Positions 44,343-53,147 of a DNA stretch of 64,000 bases are shown here, piece after piece. Below the pieces are notes generated by a model. It searched no databases. It was not told the DNA's origin and saw nothing but the letters and a program-made list of their open reading frames with translations. How positions within the stretch are numbered: the first letter of the stretch is position 1; each line of letters opens with the position of its first letter. Source of the DNA: Nitrospira sp. (GTDB lineage: Bacteria > Nitrospirota > Nitrospiria > Nitrospirales > Nitrospiraceae); assembly GCA_029194675.1 (NCBI GenBank), contig JARFXP010000001.1:806001-870000 (forward strand). The letters run 5' to 3'. The position numbers and the translations under genes were made by a program.

Positions 44343-45743
44343 TCACTCGGGCCGGGCTGAAGACATATCATCATTGTCTATGCCAATTGCGACGACCCAT
44401 GGGTAGAGTCCCTGCGCAAGCAGCGGTGGATACGGTGCTATGAAATCAGCATGGCGGAAACAGCGCCAGCGTCCTTGGCGCACAGCAAGTGACGAAACGC
44501 GGTCGTTGAAGAAGGAGTCATCGGCCGCATTGAAATTATGTTCGGCCCGCAGCAGATGTTTGTGCGCACCATGGAAATTGGCGTGCTCGAACAGTACGAG
44601 GTGGGAATTGATCGGGGTACCAGGCTGCTGCGGCTGACCATGAGCGTGGCGCAGGGAGGACAGATCGTCGTTGCGAATACCAGCAGTCTCGACCCAAGGA
44701 TGGAGCCCCTCGCCCAGCGAGCGCGGATACCGGTCTACCAGGTTGATGTGCCGGAAGAACTCCCATGTTCCCGACAGAATGGCGATTGACGAGGTTCGAT
44801 CGTTAAAGAACGAGTCGTCACTGGCCGCGAGATTGCGCTCCTCAGCAAATACGTGCTTATGCGCGCCGCGGAAGTTGATGTGCTCAAACAGTACGGCATG
44901 GGCGTGAAGCGCTTCTCCCTGCACCGTTGCTGCTCTCGATGTGGGTCGGAGAGACGACATATCGTCGTTCGTAATGCCGATAGCGCCAACCCATGGGTAT
45001 CGGCCAGGACCCAGCACCACCGGATATGGCTGGACGTATTGGCTGTGTCGAAACACCTCCCAGTTGCCCCCCAACACGACTATTGACGATACGCGGTCGT
45101 TAAAGAACGAGTCGTCGCCGGCATTCAGGTTGGGCTCAGGGTTGAAGACGTGCTTGTGTTGGCCATGGAAGTTGGCGTGCTCAAAGAGGATGATCTCTGA
45201 GTCAGGACGCGCCGTGCACTGGTTTTGATAATCCCAGTAGATCTCATCGACGAATGCGTGCCAACACCAGAAGATGGGCGCGGCCGAGGCCGTGTTGAAG
45301 TCTCCCATCGTACCCCCGATCGCGCCGTGAACCGAGCCATGCCACCCATTAACGTCGTTGCCGAGATCTGTGGCAGATGCGAAGTTGCACACCGCGGGTG
45401 GCGCGTACTGGCTCGGCATCGGTAAGTTGGGATTCAGGTTGTTCAACGGACCGAATGGCTGCGGGGTCCCGTCATCTTTAGGTTTGACCACATTGAACTC
45501 TGGTGGGATCGGATTGGCCGGACTCCATGCTGGTAGCGGGACAAAACGCCCACCGCCTTGGGCAGCCAGGAAGGTCTCCAACTCCTCGATATATTGGCGG
45601 TGGCCAGTGAATATATGCTCACCTGAGTGCGTGATCGTCGTGTGGGCTGCGACAACGGCATCGTTCAGGTATTGAAGGATCAAGTTGACTAGTGCTTGAC
45701 GTTCGCTAGCCGATAAACTGTTAAGGTCCTGTCTATGTCCCAT
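44343..45743 (-). CDS. Tyrosinase-like protein with three beta/gamma-crystallin domains
   Basis: 466 residues. Residues about 1-175 are tyrosinase-like, with histidines in HTTITHSGEHIFTGH (CuA-like) and WHGSVHGAIGG plus FWCWHAFVDEIYWDY (CuB-like). Three homologous units follow at about 184, 286 and 382, each with an FEHANFHGxHKH start, an N.xA.DDSFFNDRxSS calcium-site motif and a WEVFRH strand. The D/N-D-x-S motif is the calcium site of microbial beta/gamma-crystallins. No signal peptide is evident. AAGGAG precedes the ATG. It may be a calcium-stabilised phenol oxidase or a copper protein that has lost activity. Confidence 0.82.
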   Translation of the reverse strand: MGHRQDLNSLSASERQALVNLILQYLNDAVVAAHTTITHSGEHIFTGHRQYIEELETFLAAQGGGRFVPLPAWSPANPIPPEFNVVKPKDDGTPQPFGPLNNLNPNLPMPSQYAPPAVCNFASATDLGNDVNGWHGSVHGAIGGTMGDFNTASAAPIFWCWHAFVDEIYWDYQNQCTARPDSEIILFEHANFHGQHKHVFNPEPNLNAGDDSFFNDRVSSIVVLGGNWEVFRHSQYVQPYPVVLGPGRYPWVGAIGITNDDMSSLRPTSRAATVQGEALHAHAVLFEHINFRGAHKHVFAEERNLAASDDSFFNDRTSSIAILSGTWEFFRHINLVDRYPRSLGEGLHPWVETAGIRNDDLSSLRHAHGQPQQPGTPINSHLVLFEHANFHGAHKHLLRAEHNFNAADDSFFNDRVSSLAVRQGRWRCFRHADFIAPYPPLLAQGLYPWVVAIGIDNDDMSSARPE

Positions 45744-46271
45744 CGTATTTCTCCTTTCAAGAAAGTAACAATGTTATGGCTCAAACGCCTCGTCTAGAGG
45801 CAATATTTTGTATGAGTCAATTTTGGAATCCCCCCTGCGTCATGGCTCTTCATCGCTTTCTGCATGCCGGATTCGTGAAGATCGTCACGCTGCGGTTCTT
45901 TCGTCAGCGAATCACGGTAATGGCTTGACGCCGGAAACGCCCATTGCCAACACCACCCTTTTCTCTAGGCTCTCTTTTGGGTGAATTGATATTCACTGAT
46001 AAGGCAAGCTAGGTGCCAGCATAAGACAAGAACGTCGACTCATCGGATGGGATCCTCAGTATCAGTAAATTCAACGTCGTACACATAGCGGAGCAACAAC
46101 TCACGCTTGAACACAAATCCTGACCACAGACGGGCGGATCAAAAGAGATTCATGAGGTGAATCCAATCCGATACTAGCCCAACTTTCTCAACTGGAGGGG
46201 CTAACCGGTCCGGAAAGCGCATGAAATGGACAACGAGGTGTTCAGGGCTCCACTCCAATGGCTCGGTCAGG
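45744..46271. other. Intergenic region upstream of the crystallin-tyrosinase gene
   Basis: About 530 bases with no gene recognised. It presumably contains the promoter of the gene at 45743 and borders an IS relic. Confidence 0.4.
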
Positions 46272-46532
46272 TCAGCGCACGAGTTGGCCGGCGGGGGTGA
46301 TTCGCGGTGGGGTTTGCGGGGGGAAAGTAAGCTTGAGTCGGTCCACGAGCAATTGCTGCTCTAGGTTGGGCTCGGTGTAACGGCTCGAGATCAAGGTGGG
46401 GCTATCGGTGGTTGGGAAGTGCACATCGAGCATCTGGATACCGGCGAGCTTGTCGAGCACGGCACGTGAGGTGAGGCCTGGCGCCAAGGACTTGAGGTGT
46501 GCTCTCAAGGTAATGTGCAGGCAATAGGCCAT
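46272..46532 (-). mobile_element. C-terminal remnant of an IS1634-like transposase
   Basis: The minus strand encodes YCLHITLRAHLKSLAPGLTS, LDKLAGIQMLDVHFPTTD and LISSRYTEPNLEQQLL, the tail of IS1634-type DDE transposases. The frame begins at 46532, four bases from repeat A copy 3, so the repeat marks the breakpoint. Family assignment is from memory of the tail pattern. Confidence 0.65.
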
Positions 46533-46535
46533 AAA

Positions 46536-46625
46536 GAAAGTTGGGGTCAGACCATGCCCTGTCCCTTCGTTGTCTTCCTGCGCTTATTGGCACGCACAGA
46601 ACAAGATGTGACCCCGATTCATTTG
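46536..46625. repeat. Dispersed repeat A, copy 3
   Basis: GTTGGGGTCAGACCATGCCC to CAAGATGTGACCCCGATTCA with the core CTGCGCTTATTGGCACGCAC. It is the most regular copy and shows clearly inverted ends. Confidence 0.75.
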
Positions 46626-46759
46626 TCAGACTCCTACAGAGCTTGGTCGCACTCGCTCATCGGCTTGGTTATTGATGATATGTCCGGTCCACCCCTTTCG
46701 CGACGGCGAGACATCGGAAAGTATTAGGCTTCTTGTTGCGCCCCATGTCGTGCCTAGCG

Positions 46760-47062
46760 CCACAGACCGTACCTGCGTTTCTCAAACAATGTCAACGGGT
46801 CATGGCACCTGGACACTCCCCTCCACCGCGCGCCTCCGCACAACGAGTGGAGCCCCACGGCTTGATCCATCCGCCATAGCAGACTACTGCGGAGAGACAG
46901 GCAACCGTGGCTCCCTACGTAGGCGGGTGAGCCGAGTATCATTCGATCCATCCCGCGAGCCGATCTCTGCCGGCGACTGGGGCGAACACATGAAGCCCGC
47001 GAGTCCTACAACAGGCGTTGCGTCTGAACCAGCATGACCAGGAAAGTGACTTTCCCAAACAA
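46760..47062 (+). repeat. Dispersed repeat C, copy 2, with a REP-like insertion
   Basis: Starts with CACAGACCGTACCTGCGTTT and ends with GTGACTTTCCCAAACAA next to the group II intron. Compared with the other copies, about 75 bases are inserted near 46850-46925. They are bounded by GGAGCCCCACGG (46849-46860) and CCGTGGCTCC (46905-46914), which pair. The 3' half resembles the sigma-factor end. Confidence 0.6.
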
Positions 47063-47102
47063 GTTGAGTAGCGCAGGAGAATTTCACCCCTACGCCCTCC
47101 CA

Positions 47103-47136
47103 GAACCGGACGTGAACCTCTCGGTTCATCCGGCTC
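47103..47136 (-). ncRNA. Group II intron domain V
   Basis: A 34-nt hairpin: the lower stem GAGCCGGA pairs with TCCGGTTC and includes the catalytic AGC triad, with a 2-base CG bulge. The upper stem TGAACC pairs with GGTTCA and is capped by a GAGA tetraloop. It directly follows the maturase stop codon. Confidence 0.93.
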
Positions 47137-48381
47137 CTAGCGTCGAACCGTTGAGACCAGCGCCCAATGGGCAAACAGGTCTGGCTGGCGAGCGTATACC
47201 CGCCACAGCCATTGCCATGCCCGTGTGGTGCGAGCGCGGAGTCTTTTGTATTTGCGTTGTGCCCAGCGCACGAGGAATGCATCCAGCGTGCGCAAGGCGC
47301 GACGGAGTGCCGACGCGTAAAATCGCCCATAATAGTTCACCCAGCCTTGCAACATTGGTCGGGTCCAATGAGCGATCTTTTCCAAAGCCAGATCGGTGCG
47401 TTGATGCAGCCGCCAGCGACGGATGCGCTGCCGCATCGCGTTGGCCGCTTTCTCGCTCACGGCCGGTGCAAAACTGACGAAGAGCTGTCCCATACGATTC
47501 TTCGACGATCGCGGGCGAAATGTGTAGCCCAGAAAGTCGAAGCACTGGTCGGAATAGCTTCCCCGTCGATTGGCATCCTTGCAGTACACGATCTTGGTCT
47601 TGTGCGGGTGTAGTTCCAGGTGCCACTGTCTCAGTCGTTGCCCAAGCGCGTCTCTGAGGACTCGCGCTTGCGCTTCGCTTCTGCAGTGACAGATGATGTC
47701 GTCAGCATAGCGCTCGAAGGGGATGTCGGGGTAATGTCTCGTCATCCAGCCGTCGAACACATAATACAGAAACAAGTTTGCCAGCAAGGGACTGATCACG
47801 GCCCCCTGAGGCGTTCCCTGATTCCGCGTTACCAACGTCCCATCCGGCATGCACACGGGCGCCTTGAGCCAGCGCTCGATATAGAGCAGCACCCATTTGC
47901 ACTCAGTGTGTCGGCGCAGCGCTCGTAACAAGAGTTCCCAGTCGATGGTCTCGAAGAAACTCTTGATATCGAGATCCAGTACCCAGTCATAGCGCCAGCA
48001 CCGCTGACGCGCGACTGACAGGGCCTGATGCGCTGACCGACCCGGGCGATATCCATACGAGTCACCATGGAACCGTGGTTCCACCATCGGCTCGAGGTAT
48101 CGTTGGGCCACCGTCTGGGCGATACGATCTGCGACCGTCGGAATCCCGAGCGGCCGCCGTTGTCCATCACCCTTCGGAATGTCCACCCGGCGCACCGGGG
48201 GCGGGAAGTAACTCCCTGAACTCAGTCGATTCCACAGCCGATAGAGGTTGTGTTCCAATTCCTCTTCGAACTGCTCAATCGACTGGCCGTCGACTCCCGC
48301 TGCCCCGTGGTTGGCCTTCACCCGTGTGTACGCATCCCACACGTCGTGTTGGGAAATACAAAACGGTTTGGCGTTACCCAT
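47137..48381 (-). CDS. ltrA: Group II intron reverse transcriptase/maturase
   Basis: A 414-residue intron-encoded protein. RT blocks: GVDGQSIEQFEEEL, RRPLGIPTVADRIAQTVAQR, YGYRPGRSAHQAL, DLDIKSFFETIDW, GTPQGAVISPLLANLFLYY and the active site FERYADDIICHC. The maturase (X) domain contains GWVNYYGRF. No C-terminal endonuclease domain is present, as in class C introns. It promotes splicing and retrohoming of the surrounding intron. Confidence 0.95.
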   Translation of the reverse strand: MGNAKPFCISQHDVWDAYTRVKANHGAAGVDGQSIEQFEEELEHNLYRLWNRLSSGSYFPPPVRRVDIPKGDGQRRPLGIPTVADRIAQTVAQRYLEPMVEPRFHGDSYGYRPGRSAHQALSVARQRCWRYDWVLDLDIKSFFETIDWELLLRALRRHTECKWVLLYIERWLKAPVCMPDGTLVTRNQGTPQGAVISPLLANLFLYYVFDGWMTRHYPDIPFERYADDIICHCRSEAQARVLRDALGQRLRQWHLELHPHKTKIVYCKDANRRGSYSDQCFDFLGYTFRPRSSKNRMGQLFVSFAPAVSEKAANAMRQRIRRWRLHQRTDLALEKIAHWTRPMLQGWVNYYGRFYASALRRALRTLDAFLVRWAQRKYKRLRARTTRAWQWLWRVYARQPDLFAHWALVSTVRR

Positions 48382-48929
48382 GCGAGTCCTCCTCCTGCGA
48401 GTTGCCCGCCCGATAACCCCTGACGACGCCGCCCCTTCGGTCCAGTCCCATTACAGAACCTTCGTCCCTACTATGAGCAACTCCGCCCCTGTGCTCCGCC
48501 TCGGTACTCAGGCGCTTGCGGGGGCTCCCCGCTTGCGCATCTCCCTTTGCATCGGAACGACAGGTTCCTACGTTCCTCACCCACGCCTGCATCAAGATCA
48601 CGCCGCCTTCATGCCGGACGCCAGTGGAGCGGTAGACAGGTTTCCCTCCACCTGCTTCGCGGGACAGAGTCTTCGTCCCGGTTTCGACGTCGGGTAGGGT
48701 CTTTCGACACGTCCTCAGCGGTTCACTTGCGTTCGTCTTCTTGATTCTCACCTGACGGAGTGTCTCTCCGCCTTTTCCGGCAACGTTCACGACGACGACT
48801 CTTGATCGACGCCGCTTGCGGTGGTTTGAAATCTGCGCCTGCACGCCGACTCCGAGGGGCCGCCCCTCATCATGGATAAAGCACCGTCCCCATCATTTCC
48901 GTGATGGCGACGTTTGTAGCACACTGGCT

Positions 48930-48949
48930 CCCGACCCCGTTTTGTCGGG
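48930..48949 (-). terminator. Hairpin downstream of the protease gene
   Basis: CCCGAC and GTCGGG form a 6-bp stem around CCCGTTTT, 78 bases past the protease stop on the minus strand. The GACCCCGTTTTGT core also occurs in repeat C copy 1 (35285-35298), so it may be repeat-derived. Confidence 0.35.
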
Positions 48950-49026
48950 CTGACCCTATTTATGGGTGCTTCCTCGGCTTTGGTGTAATAAAAGGGGGGG
49001 GGAGGTTAACTCCCACAGTCAGAAAT

Positions 49027-51285
49027 CTATTTTTCAAACAATGTTCTAAGTTTTGCTTTGGCGCGGTCAAGCTTGATTTGATTGTTAGCTTCATACGACG
49101 CCCTTGACGATTCTTCATAAGAATTTCTTGCTAACTCCATGTTCTTCTCTTTGTCCATACCGCTTTCAGCCATATATTCGTACTCAATACCTAAGTTATA
49201 TTGCACTGAGGCATAACCATCCCAGTCTTTCTGCTCCTTCCTCACCCTAGCTGCATTCTGGAAAGCACGAATGGCATTTATGCGATTCTGATAAGGCTCC
49301 ACATTAAGAATCGCCAAACCCTCGTACGAGGGGCCAACAAGGTTCTGCGCTCTCGCATAATGTTCCCAGTTCTGCTGCTCTTCGTAAAGAACTGTAGCAC
49401 CTTCCAGTGCCTTGACTGAAAGCGTAAGATATTGTTTTTGGTAATGTCTGACCATCCCGGCCAATGGCACACCAGGGAGTCTTACCACATCTGTCAGGCC
49501 TTGCACGTCTGTTAGGCCCATGTCTCTAAGGATCTCCTCCTTAATCTTCGCCTCATCCTCATCAGGGATCAGCTCCGTCATGGCTAACTCCTGATAGGTC
49601 ACGCCGAGGTATTTTTTCGCGAATGCGAGTGTTTCCTTCTTCTCCTTCTCTCCAAGAGACTGCGAAACCTGCTGCTGGTCCAAAATAGATACAAGCTCCT
49701 CTAATCTCTGACGAGCACGCTTACGGTTCTCTTCGGGGTCCACATTCGTTTGAACCATAACTCTATACATTGAAGATACGACTCGGAGGACAGCTGCATA
49801 CGATGAAGCCTCTTCTGATGTACGAGCCTGCTGCACGGTTTCCTCGAAACGAACATGCGCTTTGGCTAATGCCTCCTTTTCTCCGGTCATACGGTAGACA
49901 ATAAAGTGTGAGAGAGCACTATAGAGATAAACTACAGGCACCCTTACGTTAGAAGAGATTCCCTCTGTAATGAATTCATCAAAATGTTGCGCCGCTTCCT
50001 TCGGCATGATTTGCGAAAAATATGCCAATGCAACGATATACCGCACCAGTTTGAGCGGCGCTTGTATCCGCTCCGGCGGTAGATAGGCCGTATCTGGGAT
50101 GCTCGTCAGTTCACGGAGTTCTTCTTCGCGGACGATTTTCGTAATAGGTTTCATCAAAATTGTTGGTGCCTTTAAACCCTCCTGCCATTTCTTCATGATT
50201 GTTACCCTTGGACGGAAAACCTCGTTTGCCACGATTCCTGTAATATCACCCCATAGAACCACGGAAGCGTTGTGTTGTTCCCCCAATGACATTACCTCGC
50301 GCTCTCTCACATCTTCAGGGCCTCCACTGACTGCATAAGGTAGCTCTCGGATTTCTACGCGATCCTTCAACTCTTGCCGTCGATCTACCGCCGCGACAAG
50401 ATCACCGACAACATCCCGCTGAGCGGGAAAGTCTTTTTCTTTGTCGTCGCCCCGAAACCGTGCTACCCATATACCGATTTTGTCCTGCGGAGTCGGCGAT
50501 GCTCTTGATATAGGAAATGGAATGCCCCGATCCCCGAACACAATGTTGAGAATAGGAAGTGCAAAGGCGACGGGAACTGCTTCATGACGGCCTAAGCTCC
50601 CCAGGTCTTGGCTTACTATCGCAACCACCTTGCCTGTTTCCAAATCCAGGATTGGCCCCCCACTTCTTCCCGCGTCAATCTTGGAATCGATGGTGAACGA
50701 ACGACCGAACCTCGTTGAGCTTTCGAGGCTTCCCATTCCGGAATGAAATCCGATCTGCCGCTCCCCCTTTTTGTAACCGATCGCGAGTACATTGCTGAGA
50801 TGTCCCTGCAGCTCTTGCAATTCGTATACGCCTTCCAAAGTCTTGAAGTTGCTTCCTTCCATCTCCAAAACAGCTATGTCCTGCTTGTCGTCCTGCCCCA
50901 GCACCGCCGCCGCGCTCTTCTCAACAAGCACACCGTTCGCGTCAAGAACATCGATTTTGATCGTTCTCTTAACTGTTTGCTCCAGATCGTTGACAAGCCA
51001 GTCAGGATTGAGCGACTGCGTGGTTTGACTGGAACCAATGACATGGGCAGCGGTTATCAAAAGTGTGAGTCCCTTGTCGGAATATACGATAAAGCCGCTC
51101 CCCTCTATGCGTTTAGGCTTGTCGACAGGATTAGCACCTTCAACTCGTATTTTGACGACACCCGGTTTTGCGGACTGAAATGCTTGCTCCGTCGCCGCTT
51201 CCGCCGTAGCCGGTCGGAGTAACATCGCACAGAGGACAATAACTAGACAGTGATACAAGACTGACATACGAGAAACCATTCTCAT
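49027..51285 (-). CDS. Periplasmic trypsin-like serine protease with TPR-type C-terminus
   Basis: 752 residues with a signal peptide (CLVIVLCAMLLRPATAEA). The trypsin-like domain has the histidine in LLITAAHVIG, the aspartate in KQDIAVLEM and the serine in IDAGRSGGPILD. A middle alpha/beta domain (KIGIWVARFRGD, then HNASVVLWGDITGIV) follows, then a helical TPR-like region to the end (EHYARAQNLVGPSYEGLAIL). No PDZ domain is seen, unlike DegP. It lies 6 bases after the lipase gene, so the two are co-transcribed. The protease may process envelope or secreted proteins; its target is unknown. Confidence 0.85.
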   Translation of the reverse strand: MRMVSRMSVLYHCLVIVLCAMLLRPATAEAATEQAFQSAKPGVVKIRVEGANPVDKPKRIEGSGFIVYSDKGLTLLITAAHVIGSSQTTQSLNPDWLVNDLEQTVKRTIKIDVLDANGVLVEKSAAAVLGQDDKQDIAVLEMEGSNFKTLEGVYELQELQGHLSNVLAIGYKKGERQIGFHSGMGSLESSTRFGRSFTIDSKIDAGRSGGPILDLETGKVVAIVSQDLGSLGRHEAVPVAFALPILNIVFGDRGIPFPISRASPTPQDKIGIWVARFRGDDKEKDFPAQRDVVGDLVAAVDRRQELKDRVEIRELPYAVSGGPEDVREREVMSLGEQHNASVVLWGDITGIVANEVFRPRVTIMKKWQEGLKAPTILMKPITKIVREEELRELTSIPDTAYLPPERIQAPLKLVRYIVALAYFSQIMPKEAAQHFDEFITEGISSNVRVPVVYLYSALSHFIVYRMTGEKEALAKAHVRFEETVQQARTSEEASSYAAVLRVVSSMYRVMVQTNVDPEENRKRARQRLEELVSILDQQQVSQSLGEKEKKETLAFAKKYLGVTYQELAMTELIPDEDEAKIKEEILRDMGLTDVQGLTDVVRLPGVPLAGMVRHYQKQYLTLSVKALEGATVLYEEQQNWEHYARAQNLVGPSYEGLAILNVEPYQNRINAIRAFQNAARVRKEQKDWDGYASVQYNLGIEYEYMAESGMDKEKNMELARNSYEESSRASYEANNQIKLDRAKAKLRTLFEK

Positions 51286-51291
51286 GCGTCT

Positions 51292-52890
51292 CTACCTCAG
51301 AACAAACACAATGTCGGCAAACGTACCGGCACCAGGTATCTTCACATTGACGCTGTGAGGTCCTGATTCCGTGGGTGAGGCAAACGCCGCAGCAATATCA
51401 TGCTGGGCGATGTTTCCTTCTGTGACTACCTCCTGTCTGGTTATCTGCAGAGGGTGACCGCCTGTTTCATCGTCCAGCCAAAGCTCGACATTTCGGAGAT
51501 CTGCTTTGGCCAGTGCCAGCTCCCCTCTTAAGCGCAAACGAAACACTGTAGGCGTGCCCGGCACTGAGACGTTCGGTTCCGTCTCATAGAAAATGTTAAT
51601 CAGATTGAAATCGCGGCCTTTAGCATCCCGAAGGACGCCACGGTAATCGAGGGGTATTCCCTTCCTCGGTTCAGTATCCGTTCCAAGTAACCACTTGATT
51701 GCTTGACGAGGCGCGTCGCCATCGAAAATCGTGCCATGTTCGGCTGTTGAGGGACGCGCTTCGCTCAGAACACCGTTGGCCGCGCTCCAATCGATGACTG
51801 TCCCGTCACCGGGATAAGGTATGGCGCCAGCAAAGGCACCAGACTGAGACCCGAAGAATGTCTTCCATGGCGTATCGATGAGCCCCGTAACAATGTTGAA
51901 GGATCGCAAGCCCTCTGGCAATGGTTGAATCATTAGATCCTGAAGCTCCGACGCTTCCCGAAGCAGGTTGAAAAGACCGTCACGACCCTGGCCATTCTTG
52001 AACTGGCCAGGGAGCCAAGCAAATCGCATCCAGGACTTTTGATCTGTGCTTTCGAAAGTCCGCTCAATTTGACCAGACGTTTCGTTCTTCCAAGCGCAGC
52101 AATACCTGTAGCTCGGAAGCAATTGATATATCGATGGAAATGTCAGCACGGTCTCCCGAATTGAGGCCAACCCTCCTGCGGCCAGGTTTTGCCAAAATCC
52201 CCAACCTTGATCGAGCATTCGAAATACGCTCGCTGATCCCCTGTGGGGAGTACCTAAGAATATTAGGTTATGGACGCGGTTAACTCCGCCTAGGTTCTGA
52301 ACATAAATCCTTGCAATCAACCCCCCCATGCTGTGGGCTACGATGTCGATTTGCTTGGTCTCGTCCGGAAGGTTCACTGCTATATATTTTCTTAGTTCCT
52401 CAGCGTTGTGATAATTGCTGAGCCGCCAATCGTAAGAGAAGACCCTGAGATCCTCATTGAGCCTATAGCCTCGACTCATTAAGTACCTAAGCAATGAATC
52501 GTATTGATGCAATTGGAATGGACCTAGAATCTGTATATTTTCAATAAGTCCACATGGCTTATGATTGAGGACGCCATAATCTATTTGAAATGGAAGCTTC
52601 AGCTCTGAAAAGTTAAAAAGAGAGTCATTCTTGCCCCACACGACCTTGCCTGTTCCATCGCAAAGCTTGGAACCAAGAATACCTGGAACAACAACCACTG
52701 GCCGCTCGGCTTGACTAGCGGCAGCTGCCGAAAGGAAGAATGTTGTACTAACGGCCAATGAGAATAGCACCGCTTGCGACACCTGTACCCACCACTTGCT
52801 TTGTCCCGCGCACGCCTCAACCTCGGAATCGGGCGTCGGGGAACAGAAAACATGACACACCTCCTTCAAAGGCACTGATATCAGCGTCAT
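51292..52890 (-). CDS. LCAT-like secreted lipase/acyltransferase
   Basis: About 532 residues from the ATG at 52890, which has GAGG upstream; the open frame extends to 53058 only by running through repeat A. A signal segment (AVLFSLAVSTTFFLSAAAA) is followed by the LCAT start PVVVVPGILGSKLCDGTG, the YDWRLS segment and the nucleophile elbow VAHSMGGL. Lecithin:cholesterol acyltransferase-like enzymes cleave or transfer acyl chains of phospholipids. A C-terminal Ig-like beta domain is likely (FADIVFVL). It is the first gene of an operon with the protease. Confidence 0.83.
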   Translation of the reverse strand: MTLISVPLKEVCHVFCSPTPDSEVEACAGQSKWWVQVSQAVLFSLAVSTTFFLSAAAASQAERPVVVVPGILGSKLCDGTGKVVWGKNDSLFNFSELKLPFQIDYGVLNHKPCGLIENIQILGPFQLHQYDSLLRYLMSRGYRLNEDLRVFSYDWRLSNYHNAEELRKYIAVNLPDETKQIDIVAHSMGGLIARIYVQNLGGVNRVHNLIFLGTPHRGSASVFRMLDQGWGFWQNLAAGGLASIRETVLTFPSIYQLLPSYRYCCAWKNETSGQIERTFESTDQKSWMRFAWLPGQFKNGQGRDGLFNLLREASELQDLMIQPLPEGLRSFNIVTGLIDTPWKTFFGSQSGAFAGAIPYPGDGTVIDWSAANGVLSEARPSTAEHGTIFDGDAPRQAIKWLLGTDTEPRKGIPLDYRGVLRDAKGRDFNLINIFYETEPNVSVPGTPTVFRLRLRGELALAKADLRNVELWLDDETGGHPLQITRQEVVTEGNIAQHDIAAAFASPTESGPHSVNVKIPGAGTFADIVFVLR

Positions 52891-52970
52891 CAGTCTAGAC
52901 CTCAATCGCATTAGGTTGTAATGACAGATTGAAAGATCATGCCGTAGTCCTGCTCTAACACATGGGAGAT

Positions 52971-53060
52971 GAAAGGTGGGGTCAGCGATCTTGCCATGTG
53001 CATTCCTCGTCTTCCTGCGCTTAGTGGCACAAGCAGAACAAGATGTGCCCCAACTCATTG
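52971..53060. repeat. Dispersed repeat A, copy 4
   Basis: GTGGGGTCAGCGATCTTGCC, core CCTGCGCTTAGTGGCACAAG, end AGATGTGCCCCAACTCATTG. It lies between the lipase leader and the DyP gene end. Confidence 0.7.
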
Positions 53061-53147
53061 ACCGTGAATCCTGCCATAGACCTCGACCATGTTTCTCGGA
53101 AGACAGGACTCCATTGTTCCTCAGCAGGATGAAATGTCCTGATGGTC

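Larger units (their letters stand above)
47064..48844 (-). mobile_element. Group II intron (about 1.78 kb)
   Basis: It contains the maturase gene, a textbook domain V and a domain VI-like helix (GCGTAGG pairing with CCTGCGC, about 47066-47095). The 3' end is near 47064 and the 5' end is probably the GTGCAGG at about 48844. Just 5' of this lies a GAGGGGC/GCCCCTC hairpin (48852-48866), as expected for class C introns, which insert after terminator-like stems. Both exact boundaries are inferred. Confidence 0.75.

Noticed and set aside
52891..53058. Upstream start for the LCAT-like lipase
   Set aside because: The extension runs through dispersed repeat A; a start at 52890 has a ribosome site and leads into the signal peptide.
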